64,000 bases of DNA from CBDCWQ01 sp965223435. Lineage in GTDB: Bacteria > Myxococcota > Kuafuiibacteriia > Kuafuiibacteriales > Kuafuiibacteriaceae. The stretch is from positions 62,001 to 126,000 of the forward strand of contig CBDCWQ010000020.1 of assembly GCA_965223435.1 (NCBI GenBank), read 5' to 3'. Positions 17,828-27,259 of the stretch are shown one piece after another. The position numbers and the translations under genes are program-made. Numbering within the stretch: the stretch's first letter is position 1; the number at the start of each line of letters is the position of its first letter. The notes beneath the pieces were generated by a model. It was not told the DNA's origin, ran no database searches, and was given only the letters and a program-made list of their open reading frames with translations.

Positions 17828-18032
17828 CCATTGAAGGCGGATAAGCGCAGTCTGCGTGCTCCGTCAACTCCCTTTCCACTTTGGCGCCGGTAAGCGGTCG
17901 ATGCCGGGCCTTTGGCGTCCTCTTAAAACCGAATCACGCCCACGATGGGTGTGGGCAAAAGTGCGCACCGGGACGCCGTCGCGCCGAAGTCGACCGGGCG
18001 CCCCCTCCCGGCGTCGTCAGGATCGGGTATGA

Positions 18033-19487
18033 ATGGGGACGGTGCACGCGGGAATGGAGCGGACTCATTCGGGGTTTGGCTGGGTGTGGCCTTGCGGCTT
18101 GGGGCTCCTGATCCTTGCGGGCGGCGCCGCGGGCTGCGGCGTGATCCATTCGGTATCGCGGGACCGCGCGCCCGAGGTCTCGGTTCCGGCCCGTTTCGTG
18201 GGCGCCAAGACGACGACAGCGGCGGTGTCAGGCCTTCCGTGGTGGCAGTCCTTTCAAGACGATGCCATCGATGGACTGGTTGAACGGCTGATGGCCAAGA
18301 ACCTCGACGTGCGGCAAGGGTTCGCGCGGCTTCATCAGGCGCAGGCCATCGCTCGGGGTGCTGGGTCGGGATTTTTTCCAGAGGTGGGTCTTGAGGCCGA
18401 TGCCTCCCGCGCGCGCAGCGTCCAGTTCTTCGGCCAGCAGGGACCGGTGTCTTTCAACACCAATCAGTTCAATGTCGGGGTTTCGGCATCCTACGAAGTC
18501 GATCTTTGGGGACGGGTGCACGCGCAAAGGCAAGCCGCCACGACCGAGCTCGAGGCGACAGCGCTCGACCTTCAGTCTCTCCAAATGACCCTCTCGGCGG
18601 AAACCGTGGACACCTGGTTGGGCATTTTGGCCGAGCACCAGATGCTTCGCCTGCTCAAGGTGCAAGGCGAGACCCACGACGCCTACTTGGAGCTGGTCAC
18701 CCATCGTTTTCGCCAGGGCTTGGGTTCGGTGTTGGAAGTGTACCAAGAGCGCCAGCTCTTCGAGGGGAGCCGGGCGCAGATCCCCCTGGCGCGGGCGCGT
18801 ATGAAGGTCCTTGAGCATCAGCTCGCGGTTCTTTTGGGGGAGCCGCCTGGGGGGGCCGGTCTGGCGGTTGATGGTGTGTTACCCCCGCTGCCGCCGCTTC
18901 CAGCGACCGGTATTCCTGCGGCCTTGATTCTCAGGCGTCCGGACGTACAGGCCGCTCATCTTCGGGTATTGTCTGCCGACTACCGGGTGGGGTCGGCGAT
19001 CGCCGACCGTTTTCCGACCATTCGCCTCACCGCGCGTACCGGGTTTCGCTCATTCGCCCTCGAAGATCTCCTGGATGGCTGGATTTGGAACTTGGTGGCC
19101 GGTATTGCCGGTCCGCTGTTTGATGGCGGTCGAAGACGGGCCGAGGTGGACCGTACGCGTGCGGTGCTGGAAGAGCGGGTAGCGGGCTATACCAAGCTCG
19201 TTTTAAACGCCATTCGAGAGGTCGAAGACGCCCTTGTCAAAGAGTCGACACAAGCCGACCACTTGGGAGCCCTCAAAAAACAAGAACGGGCGGCTCGGTC
19301 GGCTTTGTCCGAGGCGCGGGTACGCTACCTTAACGGCCTCAGCGATTACCTTCCCGTTCTCACCTCTTTGCGGGCGCTGCACCAGGTGGAGCAAGCTGTT
19401 TTGACCGCAGAACGCAACAGGCTTTCCTTTCGGGTGATGCTTTGTCGTGCCCTTGCCGGCGGATGGGAAGCGGAGCGTGGGCAATGA
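18033..19487 (+). CDS. NodT-family outer-membrane efflux lipoprotein
   Basis: 484 residues, homologous to TolC/OprM-type trimeric outer-membrane channels. An N-terminal lipoprotein signal (LLILAGGAAGC) is followed by PWWQSF-x-D, the two repeated efflux domains (helices NLDVRQGFARLHQAQ and YEVDLWGRVHAQRQA; later AALILRRPDVQAAHLRV and SYEVDLWG-type turns) and IAGPLFDGGRRRAEV. It forms the exit duct of a tripartite pump with the adaptor and RND permease that follow, linked by ATGA overlaps. ATG 18054 is an alternative start closer to the signal peptide. Confidence 0.93.
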   Translation: MGTVHAGMERTHSGFGWVWPCGLGLLILAGGAAGCGVIHSVSRDRAPEVSVPARFVGAKTTTAAVSGLPWWQSFQDDAIDGLVERLMAKNLDVRQGFARLHQAQAIARGAGSGFFPEVGLEADASRARSVQFFGQQGPVSFNTNQFNVGVSASYEVDLWGRVHAQRQAATTELEATALDLQSLQMTLSAETVDTWLGILAEHQMLRLLKVQGETHDAYLELVTHRFRQGLGSVLEVYQERQLFEGSRAQIPLARARMKVLEHQLAVLLGEPPGGAGLAVDGVLPPLPPLPATGIPAALILRRPDVQAAHLRVLSADYRVGSAIADRFPTIRLTARTGFRSFALEDLLDGWIWNLVAGIAGPLFDGGRRRAEVDRTRAVLEERVAGYTKLVLNAIREVEDALVKESTQADHLGALKKQERAARSALSEARVRYLNGLSDYLPVLTSLRALHQVEQAVLTAERNRLSFRVMLCRALAGGWEAERGQ

Positions 19488-20743
19488 AAGGGGGACTTGT
19501 CTTTCGCGTCCTGGCGCCTGTTGGCCTTTTGGCGCTTGGTTTTGTTGTCGCCGGCGCGCTGGTGTCCAACAGGCCTGAGCCAAAGCGAGAGGTCCAGCCG
19601 GCCAAAAAAGAACGGGTTGAATTCGTTTTGATGAAAAGCGTGTCGAAACCAGTTCGGATTTCTGCGATGGGTACGGTTATTCCGGCCAAGAGCGCGGAGC
19701 TTCGATCCGAGGTTTCGGGACGTATTGCTTGGCAGAATGTGGCGCTGGTTCCGGGTGGCCGTGTCGAAAAAGGCAGCGCGCTCCTGAGGCTTGACGCCCG
19801 CGAGTTTCGTCTTGCTCAAAAAGAAAAAGAGGCTGCCGTGGAGAAGGCACGGTTTGAGCTCAAGCTTGAGGAGGGCCGCCAGCGGGTCGCCGAGCGTGAG
19901 TGGGCGCTGATGGACCAGTCCGGCGAAGCGTCTTCCGCGGGGCGTGACCTGGCCCTTCGAAAGCCGCACCTAAAAAGCGCGCAAGCAGCGCTCCTTGCCG
20001 CCGAAAGCGTTCTCAAACGCGCCGAGCTCGATCTCGCTCGCTCGAATCTTCGGTCTCCATTTGATGCACTGATCGTAGAAGAGTCGGTTGATGTGGGCCA
20101 GTTGGTGTCGCCCCAGACCACCCTCGCAACGTTGGTGGGCACTGACCAGTTTTGGCTCCGGATCTCGGTGCCGGTCGAAGACTTGTCATGGATTCGCTTG
20201 CCGGACGATCAAGGAAAGCATGGGGCGAGTGCAAAGGTTTTCCAAGATCTCGGCGCCGGGCACTTTCAGGTCAAAAAAGGGCAAGTGGTGCGACTTCTCT
20301 ATGATGTCGACCCGCGTGGCCGTATGGCCCGTCTTTTGGTGGCGATTGATGATCCCCTTAACTTACGCCTGCCGCCAAGCGAACGCGGATTGCCGCTCTT
20401 GCTGGGCGCCTACCTTCGAGTAGAAATCGAAGGGCGTAAACTTGATGCCGTATTCGAAGTTCCAAGAAGCGCGCTCTACGGCGCTTCGCGGGTATGGGTG
20501 ATCGAGGAGGACGACCGCCTTGCGCCGCGGGAAGTTCAAATCCGGCGTCGAGGTGCCCGCTCGATTTTTGTTGGCGGTGGCCTCAAGGAAGGAGATCGGG
20601 TGGTGCAGTCTCGTCTTGTTGCTCCGACGGAGGGCTCTTCGGTGCGGGCTGTTCTTTTCAATTCTGCCACCCACGAGTCGAAAGGGACGGTTAGCCAACG
20701 GGCCTCCGATACGCCTCCACCTAGCCGAGAAGCCCCCCAATGA
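19484..20743 (+). CDS. RND efflux periplasmic adaptor (HlyD/MFP family)
   Basis: ATG 19484 overlaps the upstream stop as ATGA, giving 419 residues. A single N-terminal membrane anchor (LAPVGLLALGFVVAGALV) is followed by the biotinyl-lipoyl half motif (GTVIPAKSAELRSEVSGRI), a long alpha-helical hairpin (residues about 95-170), the second lipoyl half (LRSPFDALIVEE), and beta-barrel and membrane-proximal domains. It bridges the inner-membrane permease and the outer-membrane channel. It is the middle gene of the operon, with a second ATGA junction at 20740. Confidence 0.93.
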   Translation: MKGGLVFRVLAPVGLLALGFVVAGALVSNRPEPKREVQPAKKERVEFVLMKSVSKPVRISAMGTVIPAKSAELRSEVSGRIAWQNVALVPGGRVEKGSALLRLDAREFRLAQKEKEAAVEKARFELKLEEGRQRVAEREWALMDQSGEASSAGRDLALRKPHLKSAQAALLAAESVLKRAELDLARSNLRSPFDALIVEESVDVGQLVSPQTTLATLVGTDQFWLRISVPVEDLSWIRLPDDQGKHGASAKVFQDLGAGHFQVKKGQVVRLLYDVDPRGRMARLLVAIDDPLNLRLPPSERGLPLLLGAYLRVEIEGRKLDAVFEVPRSALYGASRVWVIEEDDRLAPREVQIRRRGARSIFVGGGLKEGDRVVQSRLVAPTEGSSVRAVLFNSATHESKGTVSQRASDTPPPSREAPQ

Positions 20744-23700
20744 ACACCAAAGTGTCGCTCACAGGGACGATTCCCTGGATGGTCAAAAACACGGTGGCCT
20801 CCAATCTTCTGATGGCGGTCCTCATCGTCGGTGGTCTGGTTGTAGGACGCCAGCTGAAGCAAGAGGTCTTTCCTGCTTTTGAACTCGACATCGTCCAGAT
20901 CAGCGTTGCCTATCCTGGGGCGAGTCCTTCCGAAGTTGAGCAAGGCATCATCTTGGCCATCGAAGAGGCCGTTCGAGGCTTGGATGGGGTGATGCAGGTT
21001 AATGCCACCGCGCTGGAAAATGCGGGCAGTGTCAATGTTGAACTCCTCCTCGGAGTGGATCCACAAAAGGCCCTGTCCGACATCAAAAATGCGATTGATC
21101 GAGTGACCTCTTTCCCCGCTGAAGCTGAAAGGCCGGTGGTGAGTGTGCTCAGCACGCGAAACGAAGTGATCTCCATCGCGGTGTACGGCCAGCACGACGA
21201 GGAGGTCTTGCGTCAGGCCGCAGACAAGGTGCGTGATGACCTTCTTGCCAAACCCGGCATTACCTTGGTTGAGCTTGATGGCGTACGCGCGCGTGAAATC
21301 AGCGTCGAGGTGCCGAGAAGAGAGCTGCGCAAACACGGCCTTACGCTTAAACAGGTTGCGGCGATGATTTCACGGTCCTCTTTGGACCTTCCAGGTGGGA
21401 ACGTGAAAACCCGAGACGGGGAGGTCCTCCTTCGTACGGCGACGCGTCGCGACTACGGGCAAGAGTTTGGTGCCATCCCCCTCCTCAATTCTACGGACGG
21501 GGCTCCGCTTTTGGTGCGAGACATCGCGGTGGTCAGCGACACTTTTCAAGATACCGATGAGTCTGCAGCATTTGACGGCTTGCCCGCCCTGATGGTCAAG
21601 GTGTACCGCGTTGGAGACCAAACTCCGATTGAGGTATCGGATCTTGTTCATCGTTATCTAGAGTCGTCTGCTCTTGCGTTTTCGCCAGGGATAAAGCTGG
21701 CGGCTTTGGATGATCGATCGCAAATGTATCGAGACCGCATCGACCTCTTGGGCCGCAATTTGGGGCTGGGCCTGGTGCTGGTGCTTTTGACGCTTGGTTT
21801 GTTTCTCGAAGTTAGGCTTGCGTTTTGGGTGACCATGGGTATCCCGATTTCATTTTTTGGTGCGTTTTTGGTGATGCCCGCAATGGATGTTTCGATCAAT
21901 ATGGTGTCGCTGTTTGCGTTCATCATTTGTCTGGGCATTGTCGTGGACGATGCCATTGTTGTGGGTGAGAATATCTACGAGCTCAAGGAGAAGGGATATA
22001 CCCCTCTCGAGGCCGCGATGCATGGCGCGAAGCAGATCGCCTTGCCCGTGACGTTCTCGGTCCTGACCACGGTTGTGGCTTTTTTTCCCCTGTTTATGGT
22101 TCCTGGGTCTCACGGCAAAGTTTTTCGAGTCATCCCATCCATTGTGGTTTCGGTTCTATTGATCTCCTTGGTTGAGTCGTTGTTTGTCCTTCCGGCTCAT
22201 CTCGGGCACAAAAGCCGCTTGGCCCTTGTGGCGCAACGTTTCTTTGGCTTTGTGTTTGGCGGGAAGTCAGTTCGTCAGACGGCGGTTTGGGGTGTGGTCT
22301 CGTCCAGCCTCCAGAGAATCGAGGTGTTTCGTCGGCGTTTCGGACAGGGGCTGCACGCCTTTATCCATGGCGTTTACGGGCCATTTTTGGAGCGTGCGGT
22401 CCGGTATCGTTACGTTGCGGTGGCCACCGGGTTTTCTGTGTTGATCATGACCCTGGGGTATATCGCGAGCGGCCGAATCGACTTTACGCCCATGCCCAAG
22501 GTCGACTCTGATGTCATCAAGGTTCAGGCTACTCTGCCCTTCGGAACGCCCCTTGCTAAGACGGTTGCGGTGCGGGATCGGCTAGAGACCGAAGCTCGGG
22601 CGCTTCTGAAGACTTATGGGTCCAACATCAGTCGTGGCATGTTTTCCAGAATCGGGTCCGCGTCTTCGCGTTCACGTGCAAGGAGCAATACCGGCGGTCA
22701 TTTAGCGACCATCAGTCTTTATCTCAGACCGAGTGACGAGCGAAGCGTGAGCTCGGCTCGTTTCGCCCAAGAATGGCGTGACCGGGTGCAGGACTTGGAA
22801 GGGGTTGAGAGTCTTGCCTTTGACTACAGCACCGGACCCGGCGCGGGGCCCTCCATGAGCATTGAGCTCAGCCACAAACACATTGAAACCCTTGAGGTGG
22901 CTGCGGTCTCGCTGGGCAGAACGCTGTCGACCTACCGTGGTGTACGGGATATCGACGACGGTTTTTCTCAAGGAAAGCCGCAGCTCGATTTTGAGCCGAC
23001 CGCCGAGGGGCAGAGTCTGGGGCTCACAGCGGACGAGCTTGGGCGCCAGGTCCGAGACGCGTTTTTTGGTGCCGAGGCGCTCCGGCAGCAGCGAGGGAGA
23101 GACGAGCTTCGGGTTATGGTGCGTTTGCCCAAGTCCGAACGCGGATCTCTACATGATGTTGAATCGCTCCTGGTGCGCACACCCGAAGGTGGGGAGCTCC
23201 CCTTGTACGTGGCGGCTCGGGTGGAGCGAGGCAAATCATACACCATGATTCGGCGCATCGACGGCCGGCGGGTAGTGGTCCTCACTGCCGATACCATTCA
23301 GGGCGTCGCCAACGCCGAAAAGATACAGGGGTCGCTTCGGGCTGAGGTGCTTCCTTCATTGAAGGCCGAGCATCCGGGCCTAGGTTATGCATTTGGGGGC
23401 GAATCGAGAAACTGGGGTAAATCGCTTGCCGCTTTGCGATCGGGGGCAGTGATGGCGATGATCGTGATCTTCGCCTTGTTGGCCATTCCGTTCCGAAGCT
23501 ACGCCCAGCCCGCCGTGGTCATGACCGCAGTCCCCTTTGGCGTGGTTGGCGCGGTCGGCGGGCACATCCTCATGGGTTACGATTTGAGCATCATCAGCGT
23601 GATGGGCATTGTGGCCGTCTCTGGAATCGTCGTGAACGACTCCTTGGTTCTGGTGCATGCGGCCAACGCGGCGCGCGAAAACAACATGAGACCGATAGAG

Positions 23701-23973
23701 GCCATCCAGGTCGCCGCCAAGCGTCGGTTCCGTCCCATTGTGTTAACCTCCTTGACCACGTTTTTGGGACTGGCTCCGATGATATTTGAGGCCTCGGTTC
23801 AGGCTCGGTTTCTCATTCCCATGGCCATCAGCCTCGGTTTTGGCGTGCTTTTCGCTACCGTGATTATTCTGGTCATGGTGCCTTCGCTTTACATGATTGT
23901 CGAGGATCTGACCCTTTTTGTCTTTGGTCCTAAAGAGCGGTCTGAGCCCGTCGCTGCGTTCGAATCTTCGTAG
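20740..23973 (+). CDS. RND-family efflux permease (AcrB/MMPL-type)
   Basis: 1077 residues, with twelve predicted membrane helices in two halves and large periplasmic loops after TM1 and TM7, as in AcrB-type proton-driven pumps. TM4 carries the proton-relay pair in GIVVDDAIVVGENIYE, and the second half has GIVVNDSLVLV. Early signature: YPGASPSEVEQ. It shares an ATGA overlap with the adaptor gene and is the last gene of the efflux operon. Substrate (drug, metal or lipid) is not predictable. No local regulator accompanies the operon. Confidence 0.95.
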   Translation: MNTKVSLTGTIPWMVKNTVASNLLMAVLIVGGLVVGRQLKQEVFPAFELDIVQISVAYPGASPSEVEQGIILAIEEAVRGLDGVMQVNATALENAGSVNVELLLGVDPQKALSDIKNAIDRVTSFPAEAERPVVSVLSTRNEVISIAVYGQHDEEVLRQAADKVRDDLLAKPGITLVELDGVRAREISVEVPRRELRKHGLTLKQVAAMISRSSLDLPGGNVKTRDGEVLLRTATRRDYGQEFGAIPLLNSTDGAPLLVRDIAVVSDTFQDTDESAAFDGLPALMVKVYRVGDQTPIEVSDLVHRYLESSALAFSPGIKLAALDDRSQMYRDRIDLLGRNLGLGLVLVLLTLGLFLEVRLAFWVTMGIPISFFGAFLVMPAMDVSINMVSLFAFIICLGIVVDDAIVVGENIYELKEKGYTPLEAAMHGAKQIALPVTFSVLTTVVAFFPLFMVPGSHGKVFRVIPSIVVSVLLISLVESLFVLPAHLGHKSRLALVAQRFFGFVFGGKSVRQTAVWGVVSSSLQRIEVFRRRFGQGLHAFIHGVYGPFLERAVRYRYVAVATGFSVLIMTLGYIASGRIDFTPMPKVDSDVIKVQATLPFGTPLAKTVAVRDRLETEARALLKTYGSNISRGMFSRIGSASSRSRARSNTGGHLATISLYLRPSDERSVSSARFAQEWRDRVQDLEGVESLAFDYSTGPGAGPSMSIELSHKHIETLEVAAVSLGRTLSTYRGVRDIDDGFSQGKPQLDFEPTAEGQSLGLTADELGRQVRDAFFGAEALRQQRGRDELRVMVRLPKSERGSLHDVESLLVRTPEGGELPLYVAARVERGKSYTMIRRIDGRRVVVLTADTIQGVANAEKIQGSLRAEVLPSLKAEHPGLGYAFGGESRNWGKSLAALRSGAVMAMIVIFALLAIPFRSYAQPAVVMTAVPFGVVGAVGGHILMGYDLSIISVMGIVAVSGIVVNDSLVLVHAANAARENNMRPIEAIQVAAKRRFRPIVLTSLTTFLGLAPMIFEASVQARFLIPMAISLGFGVLFATVIILVMVPSLYMIVEDLTLFVFGPKERSEPVAAFESS

Positions 23974-24134
23974 GGGCCTTGTGAGAAGTGCCCCAAGCAC
24001 AAGTTGTTCAAAAAGGCTCGGTGGTCTATGGCCGGCCACGAAACGTGAGCTCGCTCTTGTGGACTCTTCGTCAATCGGTCATGCCATTTTGACACCAGGC
24101 GGCCAAAATTCGGGTCCAAGTTCAGGTTTTCGGG

Positions 24135-24626
24135 GTGGCACGGAGGCTGCTCTTGTCTGGGTGCATGTATTCATATCAAAAGTGTGATTTTTCAGCCCGT
24201 GCTCCCCGAAAATACGCGAAGGCTTCGTGCCGGGGACTTACCTTGATAGAGATCATGGTGGTCATCACCATCTTGGGCATTGTTTCGGGTATCGTCGCCT
24301 TCAATGTGCAAGGCAGTGTTACCACCGCCAACCACAAAGCGGCGCGCATCGATTTGGGCCAGCTGACCAGCGCCCTTGATCAGTTTTTCGTTCGTTTTTC
24401 GACGTACCCCACCGCCCACGACGGCTTGGGCGCCCTTGTCGATCCTCCGAGTGGCTACGGGATTTTACGCGCTCTCCCTGTCGATCCATGGGGCCAACGC
24501 TACGTCTATAGAGCGAGGCCCGCGGGCAGCCGATTTCCTTACGAGGTGTTCTCTTCAGGCCCCGATGGAAGGCCAGACACAAAGGACGACATTTTCCCAA
24601 AGGACCAGCCTCCTGCCACCGAGTGA
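24135..24626 (+). CDS. Type II secretion major pseudopilin-like protein (GspG)
   Basis: Up to 163 residues. A prepilin peptidase site, G followed by LTLIEIMVVITILGIVSG with Glu at +5, starts the hydrophobic helix. The rest has the GspG fold: DLGQLTSALDQF, YPTAHDGLGAL, the LPVDPWGQRYVY core, and a calcium-site-like tail SSGPDGRPDTKDDIF. ATG 24135 or ATG 24165 could start the leader. The gene stands alone, without other gsp genes, directly after the RND operon, and its stop codon abuts a dispersed repeat. Confidence 0.88.
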   Translation: MARRLLLSGCMYSYQKCDFSARAPRKYAKASCRGLTLIEIMVVITILGIVSGIVAFNVQGSVTTANHKAARIDLGQLTSALDQFFVRFSTYPTAHDGLGALVDPPSGYGILRALPVDPWGQRYVYRARPAGSRFPYEVFSSGPDGRPDTKDDIFPKDQPPATE

Positions 24627-24878
24627 GCGCCCCGTAAGGCCGAACCGGCGTTGCCTTGGGCCGCGGTATTCGTGAAGCACAAGGGTTGAGGCAACTGATC
24701 CGTGGTCCTAAACCCGGAGCTCACCTGCATTGATCCGAACCGGTTTGTGTGGTGCGGGTGAGCGAAGGGGGAACGGGTGGGCCGAATTGACTTCGGACCG
24801 GGCCCCGTAAGGCCGAACCGGCGTTGACTTGGGCTGCGGTATTCGTGAAGCACAAGGCTCGAGGTAACTGATCCGTGG
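24625..24878 (+). repeat. Dispersed intergenic repeat, copies B1 (partial, 24625-24705) and B2 (24709-24878)
   Basis: Two tandem copies. B2 starts TAAACCCGGAGCTCACCTGC, runs through GGGTGAGCGAAGGGG, GGCCGAATTGACTTCGGACC, GTAAGGCCGAACCGG and GTATTCGTGAAGCACAAGG, and ends ACTGATCCGTGG. B1 has the same end, but jumps from GTGAGCG straight to CCCCGTAAGG, an internal deletion. They fill the space between the gspG stop and the convergent gene end at 24881. Confidence 0.85.
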
Positions 24879-24880
24879 GA

Positions 24881-25576
24881 CTAAAACGGACTCATTTCAC
24901 TGACCACGGACGAAATTTCTTCGACGCTCGAAGACATCTCTTTGAGCAAGGATGTGAGTCTTGCTTCTGGCTGGTCCAGGAATCTAAGAATAAGGACTTG
25001 AGAGGTCATCTCCTCCAGCTTGACCAGTGCTCGGTCGAGTTCATTTTCGGTCCTGGTGCGCATCATCTTAAGATGCTCAATGTTTTTCTTGCGCGCCTTA
25101 AGGCTCGTGATCCGAGGCTCGTCGGGCCCATAGCCTTCGCCAACGAGCTGGTTCAAAGCCTCGTCGACGCGGCGCATGTCAAACTCGGTGGACGCCAGGA
25201 GTCCTTCCATTTGACGAAGTCGGTCTTCGGCCTGGCCTAAGGATTGCACAATGGTTTCGATTCGCGCAATCTGAGGCTGAATCATGGTCTCATCCAAACC
25301 CGGCAGACTTCTGAGCGCATCGAGCAGGCGTTCTTTAATGTGGACAACATGAGAGTTGCTCTCTTTTTCACCGACTCGAGGCGTTTGTTGGGCGCGGCCC
25401 GGGTAGCGGCGTCCGAGAGCCAAGGGCGCGAAAAAAGGCCAAAAGGCCGCCCATGCGATGAAGTCAAGAACCGGACGCACGCCCTCGCGCCTGTGTTCTC
25501 TCGCGGTATACATGGTCAAGGCCATCACGGTGCCCAAGAGCGCGTAGATGACCAGTGTTTCTCTGATGCCCATCAT
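24881..25576 (-). CDS. Membrane-anchored coiled-coil protein of unknown function
   Basis: ATG 25576 (with GGAAGGAG upstream) gives 231 residues. One or two N-terminal membrane helices (TLVIYALLGTVMALTMYTA, PVLDFIAWAAFWPFFAPLAL) precede a long heptad-rich cytoplasmic region (SLGQAEDRLRQMEGLLAST onward, then SLKARKKNIEHLKMMRTRTE) ending in SSVEEISSVVSEM. No family recognised. It is the last gene of a three-gene leftward membrane operon and probably acts with the two polytopic proteins before it. Confidence 0.75.
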   Translation of the reverse strand: MMGIRETLVIYALLGTVMALTMYTAREHRREGVRPVLDFIAWAAFWPFFAPLALGRRYPGRAQQTPRVGEKESNSHVVHIKERLLDALRSLPGLDETMIQPQIARIETIVQSLGQAEDRLRQMEGLLASTEFDMRRVDEALNQLVGEGYGPDEPRITSLKARKKNIEHLKMMRTRTENELDRALVKLEEMTSQVLILRFLDQPEARLTSLLKEMSSSVEEISSVVSEMSPF

Positions 25577-25601
25577 GTTTCTCCTTCCTTCGAAGCGTTG
25601 A

Positions 25602-26315
25602 CTATGCCCCCCACAGGCCTCCCAAGAAGCCCCCAATGCGATAGAGGGCGACGGGGCACACGGTGCTGTACACGACGCCCCAAGCCATGACCATTGCAGG
25701 GAGCAGATTCCGTCGACCGCGATGCCCAGAGGGGAGGGTGGCGGCCAACCGACGGAAGCTTTGGTAAAGCGATGTCAACCCGAACAGACCGATGACAAAG
25801 GGAAGGCTCAGCCCCAAAGCCACAAGCCAGCCTGTAGCCGAAAGAAGACCAGCCGCTGCAGCAAGTGCAAGTGCCGCATAGAATGGCAAGATTCCTAAGA
25901 GCAAGACCGACGTTCGCCCCTGCACTCTCAGAGCCTGCGCGGTGATCAACCTGAACGATGCGTCAAAGCCACAAAGCTGCGTGTAGAAATAAAAGCTGGG
26001 AAGGCAGACAAAAAGCGCACAAAAGAACGCCCCGGCCAAAGATATGGGGAGCGTGGCTACGGGCCACGCGCCCAGCCACGCTTCAAAAAAACTACCCGGC
26101 TCACGAAACTGAGCGGCCAGTCCCACAACGAGTCCGTAGAGTATCGTCCCCACGAGGGAGACGATAAGAAGCCGTAAGATGGTGTCTTCGTGATGCTGCT
26201 CATCGGCGATGCGCCCATCGAGTTCGGGCTCATCGCGAATGAGGAGCTCGTAAAGTCTTTCGCTGGGCTCCAGGGCTTGGTGTGCAGCATTTGATGGGGT
26301 GCAGGTCGGGGTCAT
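25602..26315 (-). CDS. Polytopic membrane protein of unknown function
   Basis: 237 residues: a hydrophilic N-terminal 45 residues, then about five to six membrane helices (LLIVSLVGTILYGLVVGLAA; LPISLAGAFFCALFVCLPSF; VLLLGILPFYAALALAAAAG and others). The helix pattern and the position of a proline-aromatic LPSFYFYTQL element recall the neighbouring protein at 26325-26921 (MPALYILNS), so the two may be distant paralogues of a Yip1-like or similar membrane family. The start at 26315 lies 9 bp after the end of the upstream gene. Function unknown. Confidence 0.75.
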   Translation of the reverse strand: MTPTCTPSNAAHQALEPSERLYELLIRDEPELDGRIADEQHHEDTILRLLIVSLVGTILYGLVVGLAAQFREPGSFFEAWLGAWPVATLPISLAGAFFCALFVCLPSFYFYTQLCGFDASFRLITAQALRVQGRTSVLLLGILPFYAALALAAAAGLLSATGWLVALGLSLPFVIGLFGLTSLYQSFRRLAATLPSGHRGRRNLLPAMVMAWGVVYSTVCPVALYRIGGFLGGLWGA

Positions 26316-26324
26316 GGTGTTCTC

Positions 26325-26921
26325 CTAGAAGTGAAAAATGCCAAAAAGGTAAAAGAGCTCGATGCCGATTATCGACAACAGTGTGAGCCAAAGGTATCCA
26401 AAGAAACTTGATCGCTCCGGTTCTACCGCCTTCAACACACGAACAAAGACGTCTCGCATGCAGGCGCCTACGCCAAAAAAGACGATAAGATTGACTGCAA
26501 GTCGTATCGAATCGTAGGGGAGTGCGAGCGTAAAAAACCAGTTGATGGGGACGCTGGCCAGCATGGCCCATGACCCAAAACACACCGTAACGCTGGCCAA
26601 AAGAATCGTCGAAGTGAGGGTGATTTTCGAGCCGGTCGCGCTATTGAGAATATAAAGAGCCGGCATGGCGATGGTCCATGCGCCACCTGCGGCCAGGGGG
26701 GTCAAAAAAGCGGCCCAGAGCATGGCGTCCAAGCCGGCGTGCATCTTCATGCTCAGGCCGTAGACCGCGACACCAAAGACAGCATTGAGTAGGAAGGTCA
26801 CGATGAGCGTTCGGATGTTTTTGTCGGATTCGTCTACCCACTTGAGGGTCAAGGCTTCGGGACGGCGGATGGCGAGTCCGACTTCCATGAGTGCACCTCG
26901 AAAGTTCAGCGTTTCAGTCAT
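26325..26921 (-). CDS. Polytopic membrane protein of unknown function
   Basis: ATG 26921 is chosen because GGAGGAG lies 6-7 bases upstream; the open frame extends further without support. The 198-residue product has a short hydrophilic N-terminus (MTETLNFRGALMEVGLAIRR) and five helices. Heading the operon, it is likely to form a membrane complex with the next two products. No catalytic motif or known family is visible. Confidence 0.75.
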   Translation of the reverse strand: MTETLNFRGALMEVGLAIRRPEALTLKWVDESDKNIRTLIVTFLLNAVFGVAVYGLSMKMHAGLDAMLWAAFLTPLAAGGAWTIAMPALYILNSATGSKITLTSTILLASVTVCFGSWAMLASVPINWFFTLALPYDSIRLAVNLIVFFGVGACMRDVFVRVLKAVEPERSSFFGYLWLTLLSIIGIELFYLFGIFHF

Positions 26922-27259
26922 TGTGGTCTCCTCCAATCGGTTGGACTTCAGGAATGAGCATAGAACGTGCCAAATAGGTTTCTTTGTTTTTGGTCGCGGT
27001 TCGGCCCCACGCTGTCTACGACGTGGACAGTAAGGTGTACGTGGTTTGGCGTTCTTGTAGGGGCACGGCGCAGGGAAACTTGTCCTCCTTCGCATGGTGG
27101 GAATAGGGCCCCTGGGCCCGTTGTTGTTCTGTCTGAGCAAGGTTTTGGGCGGCCAAGTTGGTCTTTTCGCGACGAGAAGCTTGGCCGAAAAGCGCGGTAT
27201 CCGTGTTAACCCCGACCCTGGCCCTTTTGGAGCTCGAAGGCCGTTGAACGAGGGTTGAA

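Noticed and set aside
24539..24853. Possible small conserved protein encoded on the minus strand of the dispersed repeat (similar words also near 3031-3158 and 61441-61500)
   Set aside because: The frame shifts between copies, and the similar peptide words appear in different frames at 61.4 kb, so the repeat is probably non-coding.
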